Positions 45,633 to 53,969 of a stretch of DNA of 64,000 nucleotides are shown in pieces (position 1 is the first letter of the stretch; every line of letters begins with the position of its first letter). This stretch comes from CAYZJV01 sp049310885. GTDB taxonomy: Bacteria; Spirochaetota; Spirochaetia; Sphaerochaetales; Sphaerochaetaceae. The notes beneath the pieces were generated by a model that was not told where the DNA came from, did no database searches, and saw only the letters and a list, made by a program, of their open reading frames with translations. Location: positions 1-64,000 of the forward strand of contig NZ_JBMDYO010000004.1 in NCBI RefSeq assembly GCF_049310885.1, written 5' to 3'. A program made the translations under genes and the position numbers.

Positions 45633-46916
45633 ATGTTCTTATCTATAATCATTGTTTTCGCTACACTCCTTCTTTTAGGGATACCAATTGGTTTTACTAT
45701 TGGAGTTGCAGGTCTGGTCGGGCTGTATATGATGATGAACGATGTGGCTATGTTCACGATGGCTCCATTGCAGTTTTTCAGCGGTCTGGACATGTTTACG
45801 CTTATGGCGATGCCATTTTTCATTCTCGCTGGTGAGATCATGAACCGGACCGGAATAACCAACCGATTGGTAAAATTTTCCAATATTCTGGTGGGAAATG
45901 TGAGAGGAGGACTTGCACATGCCAATATCATAGCAAGTGTCTTTTTCGCCGGTATGACCGGAGCCGCTGTAAGTGATACGGCAGCTATCGGGACGATGTT
46001 GATACCCGCTATGGAAGAGGATGGCTACGATCTCGACTTTTCGGCTGCGGTAACGGCAGCCTCATCGATTATCGGGCCTACGATACCACCATCGAATATG
46101 ATGGTTATCTATGGCTCCTTGATGAATGTTTCTATCGCTGGTCTGTTTGCTGCTGGTTTCCTTCCTGGAATCGTACTGGCAATCTTGTTGATGATAATCT
46201 CTTCCATCATTAGTTACAGGCGTGGTTATCCCAAGAGCCCCAAAACGACATTCAAAGAGAAAATGCTCGGTTTGAAGGATGCAATACTTCCTCTACTCAT
46301 GCCGATCATAATTCTGGGTGGGATACTATCCGGAGTTTTCACTCCTACCGAAGCGGCAGCTGTTGCTGTAGCCTACGCGATGGTGGTTGGATTCTTCATT
46401 CTCAAGAGTATCAAGGTGAAAGACCTTCCTTCCATGTTCATTACGACCGCAAAGATTACAGGCGTGGTATTCCTTATCATAGGGACCGCTAGTATATTGA
46501 GCTGGGTACTCGCTATTAACCAAGTACCACAAATGATAGCTGACTTCCTATTAGCAGCGACAGGAAGCCCTGCAATGATCTTGTTCCTGATCATTATTCT
46601 AATGCTTGTGGTAGGTATGTTCATGGATATCGCTGCAGCGTTGATTATATTAGGCCCAATTTTGCATCCTATCGCAGTCGGGTTGGGGATGAGTCCTATC
46701 CACTTCGGTATTGTCATGGTACTTTCGCTCAATATCGCATTGATGACTCCACCGGTTGGAGCGTGTCTATTCGTTGCTTGTAGCATTACCAAGCTGAAAC
46801 TCTCAACTTTGAGCAAAGCGATTCTGCCGTTTATCATTGTTGAAGTAATAGCGTTATTTATCATTGCTTATGTTCCGATAATCTCGACATTCCTTCCTAC
46901 ATTGCTTGGATTCTGA
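45633..46916 (+). CDS. dctM: TRAP transporter large permease, DctM family
   Basis: 427 aa, about twelve membrane segments. Typical DctM sequence: LLLGIPIGFTIGVAGLVGL, MPFFILAGEIMNRTGIT, GMTGAAVSDTAAIGTMLIPAM, IIGPTIPPSNMMVIYG and the C-terminal GMSPIHFGIVMVLSLNIALMTPPVGACLFV. It is the ion-coupled membrane component. It follows dctQ by 15 bases and ends the operon at a strong hairpin. Confidence 0.94.
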   Translation: MFLSIIIVFATLLLLGIPIGFTIGVAGLVGLYMMMNDVAMFTMAPLQFFSGLDMFTLMAMPFFILAGEIMNRTGITNRLVKFSNILVGNVRGGLAHANIIASVFFAGMTGAAVSDTAAIGTMLIPAMEEDGYDLDFSAAVTAASSIIGPTIPPSNMMVIYGSLMNVSIAGLFAAGFLPGIVLAILLMIISSIISYRRGYPKSPKTTFKEKMLGLKDAILPLLMPIIILGGILSGVFTPTEAAAVAVAYAMVVGFFILKSIKVKDLPSMFITTAKITGVVFLIIGTASILSWVLAINQVPQMIADFLLAATGSPAMILFLIIILMLVVGMFMDIAAALIILGPILHPIAVGLGMSPIHFGIVMVLSLNIALMTPPVGACLFVACSITKLKLSTLSKAILPFIIVEVIALFIIAYVPIISTFLPTLLGF

Positions 46917-46946
46917 GAGTAGGGTGCAGAATCCCTTTATAGGATA

Positions 46947-46980
46947 AACAAGACACTGGTTGCGAAGCCGGTGTCTTGTT
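46947..46980 (+). terminator. Terminator after dctM
   Basis: Thirteen-pair stem, AACAAGACACTGG with CCGGTGTCTTGTT, including one T-G pair. It starts 31 bases after the stop. Its core CCGGTGTC recurs in the hairpin after phnD. Confidence 0.7.
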
Positions 46981-47059
46981 GGTACCAATAGGTAACCTTG
47001 CGATTGTTTTTCTTGCATTGGGCTACTTTCGGGTTTAAAATCTAACTAATGTATCAGAT

Positions 47060-47115
47060 GTTTTTTCACTCTGCAAAATCTGTGGCAGGATTTCCTGTGT
47101 GATGAGTGAAAAAAC
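47060..47115 (+). promoter_or_regulatory. Long inverted repeat upstream of phnD
   Basis: Twelve-base perfect arms GTTTTTTCACTC (47060-47071) and GAGTGAAAAAAC (47104-47115) with a 32-base interior that holds a smaller pair AAATC / GATTT. It ends 40 bases before the phnD ATG. It could be a leader RNA structure or a protein site. No known riboswitch was recognised. Confidence 0.4.
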
Positions 47116-47155
47116 GTTGATATTATGCAATTTTTTTTCAAAAAAGGAGAATCGT

Positions 47156-48142
47156 ATGAAAAAATTGTTCCTGGTTTCGTTATTGCTTCTCGTAGCGACT
47201 ACCTTCGTATTCGCTGCTGGACAGCAGGAGGCTCCGGTAGTAGAAGAGGAGTGTACCAATCGCGGGTTGCTCGATACCTTGTATTGTGATGAAAATTTCG
47301 ATTTAGTAGCCGATCCACCAAAGGATGAAAGCAAGTGGTTGGATCCCGATACCTTAATATTCGCCTATACCCCAGTGGAAGATCCTGCGGTTTATCAAGA
47401 TATCTGGCAGCCGTTCCTTGACCATTTGGCCGAAGTAACAGGAAAGAAGGTCAGATTCTTCTCTGTCGATTCGTACGCTGCACAGGTTGAAGCAATGCGT
47501 GCAGGACGTCTTCATATAGCAGGAATCTCAACTGGTCCGACTCCTTTCGCTGTCAATTTGGCCGGTTATGTTCCTTTCGCAATTATGGGTGGAGCTGACG
47601 GTCAGTTCGGTTATACCCTCCAGGTCTACGTACATGCCGATAGCGATTTGTATGAGCTACAGGATATCAAGGGTAAGCGGGTTGCTCATACCAGTCCCAC
47701 TTCGAATTCCGGTAACATGGCTCCTTCGGCGCTATTTCCCGATTATGGTGTTACCCCTGGTGTAGATTATGAAATCGAGTTCTCCGGTAGTCACGAAAAC
47801 TCTGCGCTTGGTGTAGTTGCAAAAGACTACGATGCGGCTCCTGTTGCATCAGAGGTTGTAGATAGAATGGCTGAAAGAGGTCTTTTCGATCCTGCTGATG
47901 TTCGCATTATTTTTGAAACAGATCCTTTCCCCACCACATCTTATGGCTACGCCCATAATTTGCACCCCGACTTGGTTGCCAAGATCAAGGAAGCTTTCTT
48001 CACCTTCCCGTTCGCTGGAACCCCACTTGGTGATGAGTTCGCTGTAGACGGCTTCATTGAGATCACCTATCTCGACCAGTGGGCGCAGATCAGGAAGATA
48101 AATGAGATGAACGGTATTGAATATACGTTCGAGGGCCTGTAG
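47156..48142 (+). CDS. phnD: PhnD-family phosphate/phosphonate ABC transporter binding protein
   Basis: 328 aa from ATG 47156 with AAGGAGA upstream. Signal peptide 1-20 (KKLFLVSLLLLVATTFVFAA); no lipobox cysteine at the cleavage site. Mature features of PhnD: FAYTPVEDPAVYQDIWQPFLDHLAEVTGKKV, YAAQVEAMRAGRLHIAGISTGP near 120 and TSPTSNSGNMAPSALF near 180. Followed by phnC and two phnE genes. Family members bind phosphonates or phosphite, but no C-P lyase genes are nearby and the true substrate is open. Confidence 0.88.
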   Translation: MKKLFLVSLLLLVATTFVFAAGQQEAPVVEEECTNRGLLDTLYCDENFDLVADPPKDESKWLDPDTLIFAYTPVEDPAVYQDIWQPFLDHLAEVTGKKVRFFSVDSYAAQVEAMRAGRLHIAGISTGPTPFAVNLAGYVPFAIMGGADGQFGYTLQVYVHADSDLYELQDIKGKRVAHTSPTSNSGNMAPSALFPDYGVTPGVDYEIEFSGSHENSALGVVAKDYDAAPVASEVVDRMAERGLFDPADVRIIFETDPFPTTSYGYAHNLHPDLVAKIKEAFFTFPFAGTPLGDEFAVDGFIEITYLDQWAQIRKINEMNGIEYTFEGL

Positions 48143-48173
48143 GCTCTGTTTTGAATAATTGAATGTGTACTAC

Positions 48174-48203
48174 AAAACCGGTGTCGTTAGAGACACCGGT
48201 TTT
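48174..48203 (+). terminator. Hairpin between phnD and phnC
   Basis: Perfect 12-base arms AAAACCGGTGTC / GACACCGGTTTT with a six-base loop, ending in TTTT. It probably acts as an attenuator that keeps binding-protein levels above those of the downstream subunits. Confidence 0.75.
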
Positions 48204-48231
48204 ACTGATACGCCAAAGAAGGTGAAGGACT

Positions 48232-49014
48232 ATGCTTGAAATAAAGAATTTGGTGAAAAGCTACGGTAGTGGAGAACAAGTTCTCAAGGGGTTGAACTTT
48301 TCTACGGGAGATAAAAAGCTCACAGCTATTATCGGCTCATCCGGTGCAGGAAAGAGCACTATGTTACGATGTATTAACAGATTGGTGACTGCGGACTCTG
48401 GAGAAATTCTACTCGATGGAGTGGATCTATTGAAGTTGAGAGGAAAGCAGCTGCAGCATGCGCGACGACAGATAGGGATGATCTTCCAGGGTTACAATCT
48501 TGTGGATCGTCTTACCGTAATGGAGAATGTCCTTTCAGGAAGGCTCGGTTATGTCTCCCTTCTTCAAGGTGTATTTCGAAAATTTCCAGCTGATGATGTT
48601 GATCACGCATATCAGATGCTCAAACGTGTAGGTTTATCACAGTACATCAATAAACGCTGTGACGAACTTTCAGGTGGTGAGCGTCAGAGAGTAGGGGCTG
48701 CCCGAGCTCTCATGCAAAATCCCAGTATCCTTCTTGCGGATGAACCAACCGCTTCCCTAGATCCCAAGACCTCCGAATTGATCATGGAACTTATTGCCAA
48801 TCTGGCTGAGGAATTGGATCTTCCGGTACTTATCAATCTCCATAATGTTGGACAAGCAAAGCACTATGCTTCCCGTATCGTAGGATTACGTGGAGGGGTC
48901 ATTGTTTTCGACGGCAAACCCGACGAACTGACTCATGACCATCTTGAGCATATATATACCGGTAAAGCTGAGCTCAAGGAACAGAAGGAGAATGAATCGG
49001 AGTCTACAAGATGA
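48232..49014 (+). CDS. phnC: Phosphonate-type ABC transporter ATP-binding protein PhnC
   Basis: 260 aa ABC ATPase. Walker A GSSGAGKST near 35, Q loop IGMIFQGYNLVDRLTVMENVLSGRLG typical of PhnC, signature LSGGERQRVGAARAL near 145 and Walker B ILLADEPTASLDP. It drives import through the PhnE subunits. Start overlap with the first phnE (four bases at its end) indicates coupling. Confidence 0.9.
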   Translation: MLEIKNLVKSYGSGEQVLKGLNFSTGDKKLTAIIGSSGAGKSTMLRCINRLVTADSGEILLDGVDLLKLRGKQLQHARRQIGMIFQGYNLVDRLTVMENVLSGRLGYVSLLQGVFRKFPADDVDHAYQMLKRVGLSQYINKRCDELSGGERQRVGAARALMQNPSILLADEPTASLDPKTSELIMELIANLAEELDLPVLINLHNVGQAKHYASRIVGLRGGVIVFDGKPDELTHDHLEHIYTGKAELKEQKENESESTR

Positions 49015-49832
49015 TGCAAGACAAACATACAATGCCGCCCGATAATCTCTATAGATGGAAGAAACCGAGTTTTATCAAGAATCCTTGGTTACGCTATGGG
49101 TTGATAATTATTAGTGCAGTATATCTTTTCTATGCATTCAGCACTCTGAGCCTAGATATCCAACGTGTCATGCGCGGTATTCCCCGGGCAATGCAGATTT
49201 TTTCCAGTGCTATTCCACCAGACTTTGCAGCAAGAGGATCTCTAATTGTTACAGGGTTCATTGAGAGTCTTCAAATTACTGTAGTGGCAACTTTTGCTGG
49301 AGTTTTGTTGAGTATCCCATTTGGGTTTATGGCAGCGAAGAATATTTCTATCCGTCCTGTCTATTGGCTGGGTCGGGCAATCATCATCGTTTCCCGAAGT
49401 TTGCATCCGATCGTACTCGGTGTCCTATTTGTGAAAGCGGTAGGCTTCGGAGCTTTCGCCGGTGTGCTCACCTTGATAATCTATACGATAGGTTTTGTCG
49501 GAAAATTGATTGCTGAAGCAATTGAAGAGATCAAATATGGACAGATCGAAGCTATCCGTTCAACAGGAGCTGGTTACTTCACCATTCTGGTCTATGCGGT
49601 ATTTCCCCAGATTCTTCCTCGGTTGATTGGTCTGACTATGTATCAATTTGACATCAACCTGAGGGCTTCGGCCGTTATCGGCTTGGTTGGAGCAGGTGGT
49701 ATCGGAAATACGCTCAATTCAGCATTCGGTAGATATGATTATGGTACTGCATCTGCAATCCTTCTGGTTATGATTGCTGTCATTCTTGTTGTGGAAGCAG
49801 CGAGCGGAAAACTGAGGAGGTTTACTAGATGA
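49011..49832 (+). CDS. phnE: Phosphonate-type ABC transporter permease PhnE, copy 1
   Basis: 273 aa with about six membrane segments and the PhnE coupling motif EAIEEIKYGQIEAIRSTGAGYFTILVYAVFPQILPR near 175. The ASAVIGLVGAGGIGNTLN segment near 215 is also diagnostic. Overlaps phnC and the second phnE by four bases each. It probably forms a heterodimer with the next protein. Confidence 0.9.
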   Translation: MMQDKHTMPPDNLYRWKKPSFIKNPWLRYGLIIISAVYLFYAFSTLSLDIQRVMRGIPRAMQIFSSAIPPDFAARGSLIVTGFIESLQITVVATFAGVLLSIPFGFMAAKNISIRPVYWLGRAIIIVSRSLHPIVLGVLFVKAVGFGAFAGVLTLIIYTIGFVGKLIAEAIEEIKYGQIEAIRSTGAGYFTILVYAVFPQILPRLIGLTMYQFDINLRASAVIGLVGAGGIGNTLNSAFGRYDYGTASAILLVMIAVILVVEAASGKLRRFTR

Positions 49833-50656
49833 GTTCTTTGACATCAGGACCGCTGAAAGAATTGGGAAAAGAATCCTACAAATGGGAGCGCTATACACCT
49901 AAACAGAGGTTTTTACGATATTTCGCCTACCTCGCTGTAGCTGTAATCCTTTATTGGACTATTAGTTCAATCGATATTTTCTGGCCGTGGGTGTGGTCAG
50001 CCCCAGTTGAGATCCAGGACATGATCTATCGGATGATCCCCCCAAATCCCGGAGCTTTGCCAGAAATAATTCCAGCTCTGATCGAGACCATAAATATTGC
50101 GACTATTGGAACGGTATTTGCAGTCTTGATTTCATTACCGATAGCCTATTTTGGTGCAAACAATGTTTCTCCCAATAAAGTGACGTTGGCAATCGCCCGG
50201 ATTATCATAGTATCCTCCAGATCGATCGATACTCTGATTTGGGCATTGCTTTTTGTAGCGATTCTAGGCCCAGGCCCAATGGCTGGAGTCTTTGCGATAA
50301 CTTTCCGTGCTATTGGATTCCTTGGTAAATTAATTGGTGAAAGCATCGAGGAGATGGATTGGGGACCTATAGAAGCCCTTCAATCTTCCGGAGCTTCCAA
50401 AGGCCATATTATCAGTTATGCGATTGTTCCCCAGGTATTGCCAACTTTCTGGGCTGTTGCTATTCTCCGTTGGGATATTAATATCCGTGAATCAACAGTT
50501 CTCGGCATGGTTGGTGCTGGTGGTATCGGAATGCTGTTCCAGGTTGCTATAGACCTCTTCCGATGGAGAGATGTATCCATGGTACTCTTCTCCATAATTG
50601 TTGTCGTACTATTTGGAGAAATTGTTACTAGTATGGTCCGAAAGAAATTGATCTAA
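49829..50656 (+). CDS. phnE: Phosphonate-type ABC transporter permease PhnE, copy 2
   Basis: 275 aa, same topology as copy 1, with the corresponding ESIEEMDWGPIEALQSSGASKGHIISYAIVPQVLPTFW loop and ESTVLGMVGAGGIGML segment. The two permeases are clearly diverged from each other. Last gene of the operon, followed by a strong terminator. Confidence 0.9.
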   Translation: MSSLTSGPLKELGKESYKWERYTPKQRFLRYFAYLAVAVILYWTISSIDIFWPWVWSAPVEIQDMIYRMIPPNPGALPEIIPALIETINIATIGTVFAVLISLPIAYFGANNVSPNKVTLAIARIIIVSSRSIDTLIWALLFVAILGPGPMAGVFAITFRAIGFLGKLIGESIEEMDWGPIEALQSSGASKGHIISYAIVPQVLPTFWAVAILRWDINIRESTVLGMVGAGGIGMLFQVAIDLFRWRDVSMVLFSIIVVVLFGEIVTSMVRKKLI

Positions 50657-50674
50657 CTATTCATGCTAAAGCTT

Positions 50675-50724
50675 AAAAGACTCCTCCTGCTGGGAAGCAA
50701 ATACCCTAGTTAGAGGAGTCTTTT
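50675..50724 (+). terminator. Terminator of the phn operon
   Basis: Perfect 12-base arms AAAAGACTCCTC and GAGGAGTCTTTT with a 26-base loop, ending in TTTT. Confidence 0.8.
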
Positions 50725-50901
50725 CATGCGTGGTGGCATGGGGCAAGGATATTGCCTGAGCCCTTAGTTTGTGCATAGTTAATTCTTACCAGATAACAAT
50801 AGCTGTAGATTCTGATTGTTTTTGGTATATTCATTCTATTGCTTTCATGTTTTACCTTTACTAGCCTTTACATACATACCTATGGTGGAGGCAATGTATC
50901 T

Positions 50902-51603
50902 ATGAAGATGGATAAGAAGAAAATTCGTATATTTGGTGACTCAATTTTGAAAGGGGTGGTGTATAGCGAAAAGGAAGATCGGTATATTCCAATTAAAAAC
51001 AATGGGTTCGATCGTTTAGGGGATCTTCTTGGAGTTGAGTTCCAAAATAGCGCTATGTTTGGTTGTACGGTTACCAAGGGGAAGGATTTACTTCAGAGAG
51101 CTATGGCCAATGGGTTGCATTGTGATAGTGTATTGCTTGAGTATGGAGGAAATGATTGTGATTTCCTCTGGGATCAAGTCGCGGCAGATCCTGATGCCAG
51201 TCATCTACCGAAAACTCCATTGGAGGAGTTTGACTTGACGTTGAAACATATGATATCGCAACTGAAACGAGTGGATATAGTTCCTATACTCATGACTTTA
51301 CCACCGATCGATGCAAAACGTTATCTAGGCCATATCTGTCGAAATGGGTTGGATAAGAACCGCATTCTCCACTGGCTTGGGGACATCCATAACATAGAAC
51401 GATATCAGGAACTCTACTCCCTTCGGATAGCGACTGTAGCCTTGGAGACACATACGCAGATGATTGATATCAGAAGTGGTTTTCTAGCGAGAAAGGATTG
51501 CAGCTCTCTCATATGCAACGATGGTATCCACCCAAATGAGGCTGGACATGCATTGATCATGGATTTGTTAGCCGATTTTCATGTAATGAAGATTCCTGCA
51601 TAG
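50902..51603 (+). CDS. SGNH/GDSL-type hydrolase
   Basis: 233 aa from ATG 50902, with GGAGG eleven bases upstream; the frame is open 21 codons further back. The SGNH blocks are visible: block I with the nucleophile Ser in IFGDSILKG near residue 12, block III GGND near 83, and block V DGIHPNEAGH near 212. The family hydrolyses esters of lipids or sugars. No signal peptide is seen from the chosen start, so it is probably cytoplasmic. Substrate unknown. It is monocistronic. Confidence 0.85.
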   Translation: MKMDKKKIRIFGDSILKGVVYSEKEDRYIPIKNNGFDRLGDLLGVEFQNSAMFGCTVTKGKDLLQRAMANGLHCDSVLLEYGGNDCDFLWDQVAADPDASHLPKTPLEEFDLTLKHMISQLKRVDIVPILMTLPPIDAKRYLGHICRNGLDKNRILHWLGDIHNIERYQELYSLRIATVALETHTQMIDIRSGFLARKDCSSLICNDGIHPNEAGHALIMDLLADFHVMKIPA

Positions 51604-51632
51604 CCAAACGAAGTGGGTGCAGGAAATAAACG
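51604..51632 (+). repeat. Dispersed intergenic repeat, single copy
   Basis: Starts with CCAAACGAAG, identical to the first ten bases of the repeats at 59352 and 59431. It continues with GTGCAGGAAA, matching the B-type core at 59482. It lies one base after the SGNH hydrolase stop codon. Confidence 0.5.
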
Positions 51633-51750
51633 TTGAGATACCGCGCCTCTCGGTACGAAGCATGTGGCAATACCTTATCTTACAAGAGCTTGACCTGGAG
51701 TAGTGATATTTTCATTGAAAAGGTTACTAGTGGCGAACGAGATTAGTGTT

Positions 51751-51785
51751 GCAATTTTGGAGACACTTTTTGGAGACGCAATTTT
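51751..51785. repeat. Short nested direct repeats near tRNA-Thr
   Basis: TTTTGGAGAC occurs at 51755-51764 and 51768-51777, and the octamer GCAATTTT at 51751-51758 and 51778-51785. The cluster lies 42 bases past the 3' end of the minus-strand tRNA-Thr. The surrounding 51633-51826 has no gene. Confidence 0.4.
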
Positions 51786-51826
51786 AATAATTACATACCA
51801 AGCAAACAATTAAAGGCTAAAAATTA

Positions 51827-51898
51827 AGCCAAAAGTGGGATTCGAACCCACGACCTGCGCATTACGAGTGCGCTGCTCTACCCCTGAGCCATTTTGGC
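51827..51898 (-). tRNA. tRNA-Thr (anticodon CGT)
   Basis: Cloverleaf on the minus strand: acceptor GCCAAAA with TTTTGGC, a D arm with GGGGTAGA, anticodon stem GCGCA/TGCGC with loop CTCGTAA, and T arm GTGGG-TTCGAAT-CCCAC. The anticodon is CGT, reading ACG. CCA is not encoded. Confidence 0.95.
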
Positions 51899-51987
51899 AT
51901 TGTCATAAGACCGGTAAACACTACCGGATTTTGCTGTAAAATGCAAGGGGACCGAGGTTTTGAGAGGGGTTCTTGGAAGTGACGGGC

Positions 51988-52016
51988 TTGACCAAAGCTA
52001 GGATACAAACTACCTT
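51988..52016 (+). promoter_or_regulatory. Promoter of the small gene-tsaD-apt operon
   Basis: TTGACC at 51988-51993 and TACCTT at 52011-52016 with 17-base spacing. Confidence 0.5.
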
Positions 52017-52039
52017 ATATCGACGGAGCATATCTCCGA

Positions 52040-52264
52040 TTGGAGTGCATTCTGAATAAGAAATTTACCCGGCATATGCCGGAAACCTCGGTTCCCGAGG
52101 AGCGAGTTGTTGCAATACGGATAAAGGCTAACCGCAGTGCTCGTGCAGGAGTTCCCTGGACGCCTGAGGTTGCCGATTTTTATATGGAGTTGTATCCCGA
52201 TATGATGGAGAAAGGATACTCGTTAGATGATCTAGCTGATGCGTATTTTGGAGAATTCTGGTAA
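52040..52264 (+). CDS. Small hypothetical protein upstream of tsaD
   Basis: Up to 74 aa from TTG 52040; ATG 52076 would give 62 aa, and neither has a strong ribosome site. Not recognised. The sequence is a basic helix (ERVVAIRIKANRSARAGVPWT) followed by an acidic helical part (MELYPDMMEKGYSLDDLADAYFGEFW). It shares its final A with the tsaD ATG, so the two are translationally coupled, and it lies just downstream of a good promoter. Context suggests co-regulation with tRNA modification and purine salvage. Confidence 0.55.
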   Translation: MECILNKKFTRHMPETSVPEERVVAIRIKANRSARAGVPWTPEVADFYMELYPDMMEKGYSLDDLADAYFGEFW

Positions 52265-53277
52265 TGAAGGTTCTCGGAATAGAGACCTCGTGCGATGAGT
52301 GTTCGGTAGCAGTTGTCGAAGATGGTGTTTCCATCCTCAGTAATATTGTAGCTACACAAATCGAATTGCACACCCCTTACCAGGGAGTGGTCCCTGAAAT
52401 CGCATCCCGACTCCATACCGAGTGGATATCACAAGTAGTGCAATCAGCTCTGAATGAAGCGGATATGGTCGTTGCCGATATTGATGCTGTTGCAGTGACC
52501 AATCGTCCAGGACTATTGGGATCCTTGTTGGTGGGAGTCAACTTCGCAAAGGGTTTTGCGGCAACACTTGATGTTCCATTTATTGGAATCGACCACATAA
52601 GAGCCCATCTCTATGCTTCACAGATTGAACATCCTCTTGATTATCCATACCTTGGAGTTCTGGTCTCTGGTGGCCATACCGTAATCTGTAAGGTCAACGG
52701 ATATGACGATATCGATGTCTTGGGTACGACGATTGACGATGCTATAGGCGAAGCCTTCGATAAAGTCGCTAAACACCATGGGTTTGGGTATCCTGGTGGA
52801 GTGGTGATAGATAGGCTGGCTAAAAATGGAGATTCCAAGGCTTTCCTATTCCCTGGGCCAGCATTGCAAAAAGGAAATCATCCCTATGATGTGTCATACT
52901 CTGGGTTGAAGACAGCAGTAATCAACCAACTTGATCAGTTTTGGGATGGTACGTCGGCCAAATCTCCGGAAAATATTGCAGCCTCCTTTCAAAGGACAGC
53001 TATAGTCATCTTGATGAAACGGGTACGCAAGGCACTCGATGATACTGGACTCACCCGCTTGGCAGTTGGTGGAGGCGTTGCGGCTAACAGTCTTCTGCGA
53101 AGTGAAATGAAAGCTTTGACAGGAATTGAAGTGGCGTTTCCATCAATGGAATTATGTACCGACAATGGTGCGATGATTGCAGGATTGGCCTATCGTTATC
53201 TAGTAGACGGTATTACCAGTGATCTCAGTGTCACTGCTTCGGCTCGTGTAACAGCCTTCAAGAAAACTTATCCTTAG
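52264..53277 (+). CDS. tsaD: tRNA threonylcarbamoyladenosine synthase subunit TsaD
   Basis: 337 aa. It transfers the threonylcarbamoyl group to A37 of tRNAs reading ANN codons, with TsaB and TsaE. N-terminal GIETSCDECSVAVVEDG, the metal-binding His pair in IDHIRAHLYA near 110, GVLVSGGHT near 135, the DDAIGEAFDKVAK motif near 158 and the GGGVAANSLLR segment near 270 are all present. Normal length. Neighbouring tRNA-Thr is one of the substrates of this modification, though the adjacency may be chance. Confidence 0.96.
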   Translation: MKVLGIETSCDECSVAVVEDGVSILSNIVATQIELHTPYQGVVPEIASRLHTEWISQVVQSALNEADMVVADIDAVAVTNRPGLLGSLLVGVNFAKGFAATLDVPFIGIDHIRAHLYASQIEHPLDYPYLGVLVSGGHTVICKVNGYDDIDVLGTTIDDAIGEAFDKVAKHHGFGYPGGVVIDRLAKNGDSKAFLFPGPALQKGNHPYDVSYSGLKTAVINQLDQFWDGTSAKSPENIAASFQRTAIVILMKRVRKALDDTGLTRLAVGGGVAANSLLRSEMKALTGIEVAFPSMELCTDNGAMIAGLAYRYLVDGITSDLSVTASARVTAFKKTYP

Positions 53278-53288
53278 GGGGACTCGTC

Positions 53289-53819
53289 ATGGGAACATTT
53301 GATTTGGATTCGGCAATAAGAAAAGTTCACGATTTTCCACGTGCGGGAATCTTGTTTTATGATGTCACTAGTATCCTCACAACACCGGAAGCTTTTCAGT
53401 ATTGTGTGGATAAAATGGATGAGATCTACGCGGAGCAGAAAATTGATGCAGTAGCTTGTATCGAAGCCCGTGGATTCGTCTTTGCTGCTCCTTATGCCTA
53501 CAAGAAGGGTATACCGCTTGTATTGGTACGGAAAAAAGGGAAATTGCCAGGAAAGACACAGGAACGCAAATATAATCTGGAATATGGTCAGGATTATGTC
53601 TCAATCCATGAAAGTGATGTCCATGCTGGGGAGAGGATCCTTATAGTAGATGATCTGATCGCTACTGGAGGAACAATTGAAGCCGCGGCTAGTTTGATTG
53701 AGGATATGGGAGCTACCGTAGCGGGAGTATTCGGTGTAATCGGATTGCCTTTCCTCGATTATGGGAAGAAATTGGATAAGTACGAAATCCGGACTCTGAT
53801 CGACTACGATAGCGAATGA
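53289..53819 (+). CDS. apt: Adenine phosphoribosyltransferase
   Basis: 176 aa. Makes AMP from adenine and PRPP. The N-terminal KVHDFPRAGILFYDVTSIL, the EARGFVFAAPYAY segment near 59 and the PRPP loop ILIVDDLIATGGT at about 117-129 identify the family. AGGGGG precedes the ATG. It follows tsaD by 11 bases, in the same operon. Confidence 0.94.
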   Translation: MGTFDLDSAIRKVHDFPRAGILFYDVTSILTTPEAFQYCVDKMDEIYAEQKIDAVACIEARGFVFAAPYAYKKGIPLVLVRKKGKLPGKTQERKYNLEYGQDYVSIHESDVHAGERILIVDDLIATGGTIEAAASLIEDMGATVAGVFGVIGLPFLDYGKKLDKYEIRTLIDYDSE

Positions 53820-53844
53820 AGAAAACAAAGGCTTAGTTGCTTAA

Positions 53845-53860
53845 CCGAACGAGGGCAGGG
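53845..53860 (+). repeat. Dispersed intergenic repeat, short copy
   Basis: CCGAACGAGGGCAGGG matches the B-type core at 59476 (CCGAACGAGTGCAGGA) at 14 of 16 positions. It lies 26 bases after the apt stop codon. Confidence 0.4.
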
Positions 53861-53921
53861 TGTGCCTTCTAGGCCTAGCCTGTGCATTAGGGTATTGTTA
53901 CCTTTCATTTTCCTATAAGGG

Positions 53922-53948
53922 TTGACAAATATCCTCAATTTCTATAAA
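53922..53948 (+). promoter_or_regulatory. Promoter of the tRNA-Gln/Glu pair
   Basis: TTGACA at 53922-53927, with TATAAA at 53943-53948 (15-base spacing) or an overlapping TAAATT at 53945-53950 (17-base spacing), about 20 bases before tRNA-Gln. Confidence 0.55.
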
Positions 53949-53969
53949 TTCAAGCAGGATTTATAACGT

